A program made the translations under genes and the position numbers. A stretch of 64,000 nt of DNA from Gigantopelta aegis (Eukaryota > Mollusca > Gastropoda > Neomphalida > Peltospiridae). This document shows, piece by piece, positions 1 through 10,174 of this stretch (its first letter is position 1; the number at the start of each line of letters is the position of its first letter). Where the stretch lies: positions 79,837,997 through 79,901,996 of the forward strand of contig NC_054702.1 in assembly GCF_016097555.1 (NCBI RefSeq), in the 5' to 3' direction. Under the pieces are notes generated by a model that searched no databases, had not been told where the DNA came from, and saw only the letters and a list, made by a program, of their open reading frames with translations.

Positions 1-3000
1 CCTAAAGCAACAATCAGTCATAATAAACCTAAAGCAACAGTCAGTCATAATAAACCTAAAGCAACAGTCAGTCATAATAAACCTAAAGCAACAGTCAGTC
101 ATAATAAACTTAAAGCAACAGTCATAATAAACCTAAAGCAACAGTCATAATAAACCTAAAGCAACAGTCATAATAAACTTAAAGCAACAGTCATAATAAA
201 CTTAAAGCAACAGTCAGTCATAATAAACTTAAAGCAACAAGTCAGTCATAATAAACCTAAAGCAACAGTCAGTCATAATAAACCTAAAGCAACAGTCAGT
301 CATAATAAACCTAAAGCAACAGTCAGTCATAATAAACCTAAAGCAACAGTCAGTCATAATAAACCTTAAAGCAACAGTCAGTCATAATAAACCTAAAGCA
401 ACAGTCAGTCATAATAAACCTAAAGCAACAGTCATAATAAACCTAAAGCAACAGTCATAATAAACCTAAAGCAACAGTCAGTCATAATAAACTTAAAGCA
501 ACAGTCAGTCATAATAAACCTAAAGCAACAGTCAGTCATAATAAACTTAAAGCAACAAGTCAGTCATAATAAACCTAAAGCAACAGTCAGTCATAATAAA
601 CCTAAAGCAACAGTCAGTCATAATAAACTTAAAGCAACAGTCAGTCATAATAAACTTAAAGCAACAGTCAGTCATAATAAACATAATTAAAGCAACAGTC
701 AGTCATAATAAACTTAAAGCAACAGTCAGTCATAATAAACCTAAAGCAACAGTCAGTCATAATAAACCTAAAGCAACAGTCAGTCATAATAAACCTAAAG
801 CAACAGTCAGTCATAATAAACCTAAAGCAACAGTCAGTCATAATAAACTTAAAGCAACAGTCAGTCATAATAAACCTAAAACAACAGTCAGTCATAATAA
901 ACCTAAAGCAACAGTCAGTCATAATAAACCTAAAGCAACAGTCAGTCATAATAAACCTAAAGCAACAGTCAGTCATAATAAACCTAAAGCAACAGTCAGT
1001 CATAATAAACCTAAAGCAACAGTCAGTCATAATAAACTTAAAGCAACAGTCAGTCATAATAAACCTAAAGCAACAGTCAGTCATAATAAATAAACATAAT
1101 AAACTAAAGACAGTCAGTCATAATAAACTTAAAGCAACAGTCAGTCATAATAAACTTAAAGCAACAGTCAGTCATAATAAACCTAAAGCAACAGTCAGTC
1201 ATAATAAACCTAAAGCAACAGTCAGTCATAATAAACCTAAAGCAACAGTCAGTCAGTCATAATAAACCTAAAGCAACAGTCAGTCATAATAAACCTAAAG
1301 CAACAGTCAGTCATAATAAACCTAAAGCAACAGTCAGTCATAATAAACCTAAAGCAACAGTCAGTCATAATAAACCTAAAGCAACAGTCAGTCATAATAA
1401 ACCTAAAGCAACAGTCAGTCATAATAAACCTAAAGCAACAGTCAGTCATAATAAACCTAAAGCACCTAAAGCAACAGTCAGTCATAATAAACCTAAAGCA
1501 ACAGTCAGTCATAATAAACCTAAAGCAACAGTCAGTCATAATAAACTTAAAGCAACAGTCAGTCATAATAAACTTAAAGCAACAGTCAGTCATAATAAAC
1601 CTAAAGCAACAGTCAGTCATAATAAACCTATAAATCAACAGTCAGTCATAATAAACCTAAAGCAACAGTCAGTCATAATAAACCTAAAGCAACAGTCAGT
1701 CATAATAAACCTAAAGCAACAGTCAGTCATAATAAACCTAAAGCAACAGTCAGTCATAATAAACCTAAAGCAACAGTCAGTCATAATAAACCTAAAGCAA
1801 CAGTCAGTCATAATAAACCTAAAGCAACAGTCAGTCATAATAAACCTAAAGCAACAGTCAGTCATAATAAACCTTAAGCAACAGTCAGACAGTCAGTCAT
1901 AATAAACTTAAAGCAACAGTCAGTCATAATAAACCTAAAGCAACAGTCAGTCATAATAAACCTATAGCAACAGTCAGTCATAATAAACCTAAAGCAACAG
2001 TCAGTCATAATAAACCTAAAGCAACAGTCAGTCATAATAAACCTAAAGCAACAGTCAGTCAGTCATAATAAACTTAAAGCAACAGTCAGTCATAATAAAC
2101 TTAAATCAACAGTCAGTCATAATAAACCTAAATCAACAGTCAGTCATAATAAACCTAAAGCAACAGTCAGTCATAATAAACTTAAAGCAACAGTCAGTCG
2201 TAATAAACCTAAAGCAACAGTCAGTCATAATAAACCTAAAGCAACAGTCAGTCATAATAAACCTAAAGCAACAGTCAGTCATAATAAACCTAAAGCAACA
2301 GTCAGTCATAATAAACCTAAAGCAACAGTCAGTCATAATAAACCTAAAGCAACAGTCAGTCATAATAAACCTAAAGCAACAGTCAGTCATAATAAACTTA
2401 AAGCAACAGTCAGTCATAATAAACCTAAAGCAACAGTCAGTCATAATAAACCTAAAGACAGTCAGTCATAATAAACTTAAAGCAACAGTCAGTCATAATA
2501 AACCTAAAGCAACAGTCATAATAAACCTAAAGACAGTCAGACATAATAAACTTAAAGCAACAGTCAGTCATAATAAACTTAAAGCAACAGTCAGTCATAA
2601 TAAACCTACAGCAACAGTCAGATTAATAAACCTAAAGCAACAGTCAGTCATAATAAACCTAAAGCAACAAGTCAGTCATAATAAACCTAAAGCAACAGTC
2701 AGTCATAATAAACCTAAAGTAACAGTCAGTCATAATAAACCTAAAGCAACAGTCAGTCAGTCATAATAAACCTAAATCAACAGTCAGTCATAATAAACTT
2801 AAAGCAACAGTCAGTCATAATAAACTTAAATCAACAGTCAGTCATAATAAACCTAAATCAACAGTCAGTCATAATAAACCTAAATCAACAGTCAGTCATA
2901 ATAAACCTAAAGTAACAGTCAGTCATAATAAACCTAAAGCAACAGTCAGTCATAATAAACCTAAAGCAACAGTCAGTCATAATAAACCTAAATCAACAGT

Positions 3001-5806
3001 CAGTCATAATAAACTTAAAGCAACAAGTCAGTCATAATAAACCTAAAGCAACAGTCAGTCATAATAAACCTAAAGCAACAGTCATAATAAACTTAAAGCA
3101 ACAGTCAGTCATAATAAACTTAAAGCAACAGTCAGTCATAATAAACTTAAAGCAACAGTCAGTCATAATAAACCTAAAGCAACAGTCAGTCATAATAAAC
3201 CTAAAGCAACAGTCAGTCATAATAAACCTAAAGCAACAGTCAGTCATAATAAACCTAAAGCAACAGTCAGTCATAATAAACCTAAAGCAACAGTCAGTCA
3301 GTCATAATAAACTTAAAGCAACAGTCAGTCATAATAAACTTAAATCAACAGTCAGTCATAATAAACCTAAATCAACAGTCAGTCATAATAAACCTAAAGC
3401 AACAGTCAGTCATAATAAACTTAAAGCAACAGTCAGTCATAATAAACCTAAAGCAACAGTCATAATAAACCTAAAGACAGTCAGTCATAATAAACTTAAA
3501 GCAACAGTCAGTCATAATAAACTTAAAGCAACAGTCAGTCATAATAAACCTAAAGCAACAGTCAGTCATAATAAACCTAAAGCAACAGTCAGTCATAATA
3601 AACCTAAAGCAACAGTCAGTCATAATAAACCTAAAGCAACAGTCAGTCATAATAAACCTAAAGCAACAGTCAGTCATAATAAACCTAAAGCAACAAGTCA
3701 GTCATAATAAACCTAAAGCAACAGTCAGTCAGTCATAATAAACCTAAATCAACAGTCAGTCATAATAAACTTAAAGCAACAGTCAGTCATAATAAACTTA
3801 AATCAACAGTCAGTCATAATAAACCTAAATCAACAGTCAGTCATAATAAACCTAAATCAACAGTCAGTCATAATAAACCTAAAGCAACAGTCAGTCATAA
3901 TAAACCTAAAGCAACAGTCAGTCATAATAAACCTAAAGCAACAGTCAGTCATAATAAACCTAAATCAACAGTCAGTCATAATAAACTTAAAGCAACAAGT
4001 CAGTCATAATAAACCTAAAGCAACAGTCAGTCATAATAAACCTAAAGCAACAGTCATAATAAACTTAAAGACAGTCAGTCATAATAAACTTAAAGCAACA
4101 GTCAGTCATAATAAACTTAAAGCAACAGTCAGTCATAATAAACCTAAAGCAACAGTCAGTCATAATAAACCTAAAGCAACAGTCATAATAAACTTAAAGA
4201 CAGTCAGTCATAATAAACCTAAAGCAACAGTCAGTCATAATAAACCTAAAGCAACAGTCAGTCAGTCATAATAAACTTAAAGCAACAGTCAGTCATAATA
4301 AACTTAAATCAACAGTCAGTCATAATAAACCTAAATCAACAGTCAGTCATAATAAACCTAAAGCAACAGTCAGTCATAATAAACTTAAAGCAACAGTCAG
4401 TCGTAATAAACCTAAAGCAACAGTCAGTCATAATAAACCTAAAGCAACAGTCAGTCATAATAAACCTAAAGTAACAGTCAGTCATAATAAACCTAAAGCA
4501 ACAGTCAGTCATAATAAACCTAAAGCAACAGTCAGTCATAATAAACCTAAAGCAACAGTCAGTCATAATAAACTTAAAGCAACAGTCAGTCATAATAAAC
4601 TTAAAGCAACAGTCAGTCATAATAAACTTAAAGCAACAGTCAGTCATAATAAACCTAAAGCAACAGTCAGTCATAATAAACCTAAATCAACAGTCAGTCA
4701 TAATAAACTTAAAGCAACAGTCATAATAAACCTAAAGCAACAGTCAGTCATAATAAACCTAAAGCAACAGTCATAATAAACCTAAATCAACAGTCAGTCA
4801 TAATAAACTTAAAGCAACAGTCATAATAAACCTAAATCAACAGTCAGTCATAATAAACCTAAATCAACAGTCAGTCATAATAAACTTAAAGCAACAGTCA
4901 GTCATAATAAACCTAAATCAACAGTCAGTCATAATAAACTTAAAGCAACAGTCAGTCATAATAAACTTAAAGCAACAGTCATAATAAACTTAAAGCAACA
5001 GTCAGTCAGTCATAATAAACCTAAATCAACAGTCAGTCAGTCATAATAAACCTAAATCAACAGTCAGTCATAATAAACTTAAAGCAACAGTCAGTCATAA
5101 TAAACTTAAATCAACAGTCAGTCATAATAAACTTAAATCAACAGTCAGTCATAATAAACCTAAAGTAACAGTCAGTCATAATAAACCTAAAGCAACAGTC
5201 AGTCATAATAAACCTAAAGCAACAGTCAGTCATAATAAACCTAAAGGAACAGTCAGTCATAATAAACCTAAAGCAACAGTCAGTCATAATAAACCTAAAG
5301 CAACAGTCAGTCATAATAAACTTAAAGCAACAGTCAGTCATAATAAACCTAAAGCAACAGTCAGTCATAATAAACCTAAAGCAACAGTCAGTCATAATAA
5401 ACCTAAAGTAACAGTCAGTCATAATAAACCTAAAGCAACAGTCATAATAAACCTAAAGCAACAGTCAGTCATAATAAACCTAAAGCAACAGTCAGTCATA
5501 ATAAACTTAAAGCAACAGTCATAATAAACCTAAAGCAACAGTCAGTCATAACAAACCTAAAGCAACAAGTCAGTCATAATAAACCTAAAGCAAGTCAGTC
5601 ATAATAAACCTAAAGTAACAGTCAGTCATAATAAACTTAAAGCAACAGTCATAATAAACCTAAAGCAACAGTCAGTCATAATAAACCTAAAGTAACAGTC
5701 AGTCAGTCATAATAAACCTAAAGCAACAGTCAGTCATAATAAACCTAAAGACAGTCAGTCATAATAAACTTAAAGCAACAGTCAGTCATAATAAACCTAA
5801 ATCAAC
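1..5806. repeat. 27-bp satellite array in SIPA1L intron 3
   Basis: A tandem array of a 27-bp unit built around GTCAGTCATAATAAA starts before base 1 and runs to about 5806, roughly 215 units. Common variants are CCT/CTT and AGC/ATC substitutions, 23-bp units with one GTCA instead of two, and 31-bp units with three, so the GTCA doublet slips. On the minus strand the 27-bp phase keeps a frame open (9-residue MTDCCFRFI repeats), but the 23- and 31-bp units break it, so I read it as non-coding. It lies downstream of SIPA1L exon 3 on that gene's sense strand and before any exon 4, so it is intronic. AATAAA occurs in each unit only on the plus strand, antisense to SIPA1L. Confidence 0.97.
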
Positions 5807-6360
5807 CTAAATCAACCTAAAATAAGTAACAGACAGTCCTTGATAAACCTAAAATAATAGTCCTTCATTAATATAAATAGAAACAGTCCTCAATAAACCT
5901 AAAATAAATAAAAGACAGTACTCTATAGGGGTTCAGAAAGTACTTGCCCTCTCACAAATGCGGTTAAAAATTCTGACGAACAAGTTAAAAAATGCAACTA
6001 CCAGTCCGACTGGCAATCTGTCTGTTTTTGACTGAGTAATTTTTTATGTATATAGTTTAACTGAAGACAGTGTATATTATAATACTGTAAAACAATTTTT
6101 TTTTTAGTAGAAATTCTTGTGGGCTAGTAAATGTTAGCTGGTTTTGGTCTGACGGACTAATGAAATATTTTTTCTATTTCTACATGCCTGTTCTATAAAC
6201 CTAACAGTCTCAAATGATAAACTTAAAATAAGTAACAGTTGGTCATAATAAACTTGAAATAACAGTCATTGAAAAAAATTAAAATCGTAACAGACAGTCC
6301 TTGATAATCCTGAAGTAACAATCCTTAATAAACCAATAGTCCTTAAAAAACCTAAACTGA
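5807..6360. repeat. Decayed edge of the satellite
   Basis: Diverged satellite pieces (CCTAAAATAA, CAGTCCTT, GGTCATAATAAACTT) continue from the array to about 30 bp from SIPA1L exon 3. They are interrupted at about 5920-6195 by unrelated sequence. Degenerate monomers at an array margin are expected when homogenisation acts mainly in the middle. No coding signal is seen. Confidence 0.75.
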
Positions 6361-6393
6361 ATAATGTTTAGACAGTACTGAACATCAACTTAC

Positions 6394-6582
6394 ACCCTGT
6401 TCATCGAGCTTGATCAGTTGCTCTGCTGTCTTGGGACCTGGTGAAGCGAGCCTCAGACATGACAACTGGACTTCAGGTAGTACAAACTCCAACACCTCCT
6501 TGTTAGGGACACCTCGTGAACTGCTCAGACGACTAGATGTGGGAACAGCTTCTTCTAGTACTGCACCACGACTTGCTGTCAA
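6394..6582 (-). CDS. SIPA1L: SIPA1L-family RapGAP, coding exon 3 (partial gene)
   Basis: Exon 3 encodes residues 540-602 (63 codons, phase 0 at both ends). On the minus strand it lies between an acceptor ending GATTGTAG and a strong donor GTAAGT. The peptide contains RGAVLEEAVP, SSRGVPNKEVLEFVLPE, CLRLASPGP and EQLIKLDEQG, which align with the vertebrate SIPA1L1 stretch RGSVLEDAIP through QLMKLDEQG just before the catalytic part of the RapGAP domain. The start at TTGACAGC was chosen because it joins in frame to exon 2 and gives CRTSE-LTASRGAV, like CRTSELMTLRGSV in the family. The catalytic 'asparagine thumb', PDZ domain and coiled coil would be on later exons outside this window. The exon boundaries are inferred, but homology and reading phase agree. 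Confidence 0.95.
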
Positions 6583-6637
6583 CTACAATCACAAAAATCA
6601 ACTACAATCACAAAAATCAACTACAATCACAGAAATC
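6581..6637 (-). repeat. Three 19-bp repeats forming the exon 3 acceptor
   Basis: Three tandem 19-bp copies (6581-6599, 6600-6618, 6619-6637) abut SIPA1L exon 3. On the minus strand each copy contributes a TTTGTGATTGTAG-like 3' splice site. Only the copy nearest the exon keeps the frame; the two upstream AGs would add 19 or 38 nt and shift it. Confidence 0.9.
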
Positions 6638-7116
6638 AAAGTAAATATTTTCATAAAAAAAAATTGAACTATAATCTTCACTAAACTGAATTTGTATGTC
6701 AGCTATATGTCCAGACTAATCTAAAATATAATTTACTAGACATGACTACCAAAATGTAGCCTGTTCTAAAACAATGGACTTCATACAGTTTATTAGTTTT
6801 ATGACAATACTGGTTAACCAAGGATTTACTTGTTAAACATTTGTTTAAAGTAAGCCAACTGTTTTAGCAGTTGATGCACATTTTTATAAAAGATAATTCA
6901 AAATACCTATAATAGTATAAATAAAGTAACATTTCTAAATAAAAACTAAAATAATTTGTTATTAAGATTTAATATAAAATAATCTGAGCTGAAAAAATGT
7001 CCAAGTCAAGAAGGAAAGTAATAAATATTGTTTGTTGTACTACAACTGTACATGAGTAAGAAATAACAAAATAAATACAGTACACTGTACTTTGACAATA
7101 ACTTTGAGATAAATAC

Positions 7117-7268
7117 CTCACTGGTCCTACAGATTATTCTGTATTGATAATTCCCATAGTCCGGCTTGCCAAGGTAATTTGTTCTTTCTTCACAATCCAG
7201 TTTTTCCCTGCGTATACTTATTGCAATAGGCCCAAGGTTCTCATCTGTACCAAAGTAGTTTTGATGGT
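7117..7268 (-). CDS. SIPA1L: SIPA1L-family RapGAP, coding exon 2
   Basis: Exon 2 completes the codon split at residue 489 and encodes residues 490-539. The acceptor is TTTGCAG and the donor is GAG/GTATTT. The peptide starts [20 protein letters not shown] and ends YRIICRTSE, matching the very conserved SIPA1L block [20 protein letters not shown] through YRIIFRTSE at the entry of the RapGAP domain. The exon is 152 nt (2 + 50 codons), so phases agree with both neighbours. Intron 2 (6583-7116) is short and AT-rich, with no further feature beyond the acceptor repeats. Confidence 0.95.
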
Positions 7269-7581
7269 CTGCAAACAACAAAGACATTCAATTAGAAAAT
7301 GTTATTGGTATACTAATTGTATACATGTACAGGTACATCAGATTCTATAGGTGAAGCACATGAAACACCGTCACTGGAGGTTTAGGATGTACATCAATGA
7401 ACTCCCTTTTTCTTTCTCTCACAATTTGTTTCTTTTTTGTGGTTCCATGTTACTTTACAAAAAGATAAACTATAGCCCTGTTTATACAAATGTATTTACC
7501 GGTAATGAAAGTAGTTTGTTTGACATAACGTTCACACTAGAATAAAAATCAAGCTATTTGAGTATGTTTCATAACATGTTA
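7269..7581. other. Start of SIPA1L intron 1, no feature seen
   Basis: Intronic AT-rich sequence between the exon 2 acceptor and the SINE at 7582. Apart from the acceptor tract I see no gene, RNA or repeat structure. Confidence 0.6.
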
Positions 7582-7897
7582 GGGCCTGGATTTAGCTCAG
7601 TCGGTTGAGTGCTTGCTTAAGGTGCTTGTGTCACAGGATAGAACCACCTTGGTAAATCCATTCAACTGACTGGGGTTTTTCTTGTTCCAGTGCATCACAA
7701 CTGGTCAAAGGCCATGGTATGTGTTTTCCTGTTTGTAGGAAAGTAAATATAAAAGATACCTTGCTATTTTAGAAAAAAATGTAGTGAGTTTCCTCTTGAT
7801 GAATACATGTCAGAATTGCCAAATGTTTGACATCCAATAGCCGATGATTAATTAATCAAAGTGCTCTAGTGGTGTCATTATACAAAACAAACTTTTC
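7582..7897 (+). mobile_element. tRNA-derived SINE, near full length
   Basis: The head TTAGCTCAGTCGGTTGAG is a good tRNA A box, and a weak B box follows about 40 bp later. The body contains the shared SINE core (TATAAAAGATACCTTGCT) and the tail GACATCCAATAGCCGATGATTAAT followed by GTGCTCTAGTGGTGTCATTA. Other copies in the window share this tail (33.3 kb) or the core alone. It lies inside SIPA1L intron 1, antisense to the gene. Confidence 0.85.
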
Positions 7898-8669
7898 ATA
7901 ACAATTCTATTTCTACTTTTTACTCGATGCAAAAATTGTTTTCTGACAACATCCATAATCACGTATGTACTGTATGCCAAAGTAACGCTATTATTATTAT
8001 TATTATCCATATGGTTCAACATAACCGAGTTAATAATAATCATATGAAGCACACGTGTAATAACAAGTGTGATGACATAATTTTAGGAAGCGATGTCATA
8101 ACATGACTTTGCTTCTCCAGTCCTAGCTCAGACTGTGCATTTGAAATATGACATCATTTTGTCGTCTCCTTCTAGTTGTGGCTGAAACATTTGAGTTGAG
8201 TCTTGGTATTTATAAAGAAAACCAACACTAATAAATGGATAATAAAGAAATTATTACACTCGCGTATGAGCCGTACTATTTTATGAATCTCTTGTTAGGA
8301 TTCTTTATTACCCTTGCTCTTGCTCGGGCAATACCAAAATCCTGACACTCATTTCGTAAAATCAGTATGACACACAAGCTCGTTTAATAATCTCTATTTA
8401 TCATTCTGTGCACTTATTACACTTTTATTGTGTCTTTCATTTCCTGAATTAGTAAGTGGCCGATGAAACAAACATTGCATTTTTACGTTTTTAAATAGAG
8501 TTACAAATGTAAATGGCATTGAATGCCAATTTTGTTTCCAGCATGCATTTTGCAAAAAAGGTGTATTAAAAACGAAGTCAATAATATCGTGAATTGCCTG
8601 TTTGTTTACACCATAACAAAGATTCCCAATTCACTTCCATACCAGTGTGAGACTACCTACATCATGACC

Positions 8670-8679
8670 ATGAGAGAGT

Positions 8680-8722
<43 letters not shown>

Positions 8723-8872
8723 TGTGAGTGTGTGTGTGTAAGTGTGAGTGTGAGTGAGTGTATGAATGTGAGTGTGAGTATGAGAGTGAGTGTGAGTTAG
8801 TGTATAAGTGTGAGTGAGAGTGTGAGAGTGAGTGAGTGTGTGAGTGAGTATGAGTGTGAGAGTGAGTGTGTA

Positions 8873-8928
<56 letters not shown>

Positions 8929-8999
8929 TGTGTGAGAGTGAGAGTGAGTGTGTGAGAGTGTGAGTGTGTGAGTGCGTATGAGTGTGAGTGTGAGTGAGA
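8670..8999. repeat. GA / GTGA microsatellite
   Basis: About 330 bp of (GA)n grading into GTGA, GTGTGA and GAGTGAGT units. The long open frames across it, made of His-Thr-Ser-Leu repeats, are only a product of low complexity. Confidence 0.95.
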
Positions 9000-9562
9000 G
9001 AACCTTTAACATGCCCCTGTACCACTGAGGTTTCAGGCATGTCCATCCCGGGCCCAATCACTGGATAGCCAGCAGTCTGGTCTGGGACAGAATATTAATG
9101 GACAATTCAGAAATTTACACCAAATGGGGGAACAGGATTTTAATAACATAAATTATATTTTTTAGAAAGTGCAGATCAAAACAATAATATATTTAATTTA
9201 TTTTATTTTATATTATACTTAAACTTCCTATTATAATTAATTAATAATTTAATATATAAATTTAGACACTGTCTAGAAATGGGCAATTTCACAACATAAA
9301 TACTTATACTATAATAATATTAGCCCTTAGGAGATAAAGGGAAGAGGTTAGGCCAAGGCCAACAGGATTATTTAGTGGGTAATTTAAGAAGGAACACTAT
9401 TCATGACCATGAGTGCAAACTTGAATCAGCTGTGGCAAACTGAATACAAATTGAAGATAAGTGTCGACATGCAACCCGAACTGAAACTACTTTGAAGCCA
9501 GTTTCGTACTGCTTTTTACACAGATGTGAACAGGGCTTATATTAGACATAAAATTACTACAG

Positions 9563-9893
9563 CAGGGCCTGAAAATCAAAACCCGCAGTCCATTTTTTAG
9601 ACCTAGCATGTGAAATGGAACTAATTCACCTGCTAAAACAACGAGAAACAATTGCAGGAAATTTTTTCAAGAGAGATAAATGTACAATTATGAATCTGCT
9701 ATTTTGCTCATAATTCTGTTATATTTTAATTCCATAATACTCTAAAATACATCTATCCCAAACCCTCCCCTCACCCTGTGCTGTCTTATTTCCAGCAGGC
9801 CATACTTTTTTTCTTAGCATGACATAATTCTTTTGTTGTTCTATTTAAATATTAAAAAAAAAAAAAATATCAATACTTTTATTTCAAGCCCTG
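9563..9893 (+). mobile_element. CAGGG-ended MITE, copy 1
   Basis: A 331-bp element with inverted ends CAGGGCCTGAAA and TTTCAAGCCCTG. A diverged copy in the same orientation lies at 56325. Both share ATTTTAATTCCATAAT, TTTTCAGAAGGCCATA-like and TTTCTTAGCA segments. The ends look hAT-like, but I see no convincing target duplication at either copy. Confidence 0.75.
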
Positions 9894-10094
9894 ATGTTAC
9901 ATGAAGTTTACATAACAAAATTGAACCACTGTCAAAGACGTCCTTCTTGGGGACATCCACATTAAGTCATATACATGTATTTATATATATTTAGGCAATT
10001 TTCCTTTAATTCGTTAAAATGAGTTTGTTAATTGACAATCATATATATATATATAACATGTAATAACAAATTTCTATGGGTCAGATTCTTAATT

Positions 10095-10174
10095 ACTGAC
10101 ATTGAAAGCAGCTTGTTTTTTATAATGGTATATCACTGACATTGAAAGCAGCTTGTTTTTTATAATGGTATATC
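10095..10174. repeat. Perfect 40-bp tandem duplication
   Basis: Two adjacent identical 40-bp units beginning ACTGACATTGAAAGCAGC. This is a recent local duplication in SIPA1L intron 1, with no sign of function. Confidence 0.95.

Noticed and set aside
668-5422. Long minus-strand frames made of MTDCCFRFI/MTDCCFKFI repeats in the satellite
   Set aside because: They exist only because the unit is 27 bp; 23- and 31-bp units and single-base changes break the frame irregularly, with no sign of selection on codons.
1-5806. CRISPR-like array
   Set aside because: Units are contiguous with no unique spacers, in an animal genome; it is a satellite.
8657-9061. His-Thr-Ser-Leu repeat open frames
   Set aside because: Translation of a GA/GTGA microsatellite.
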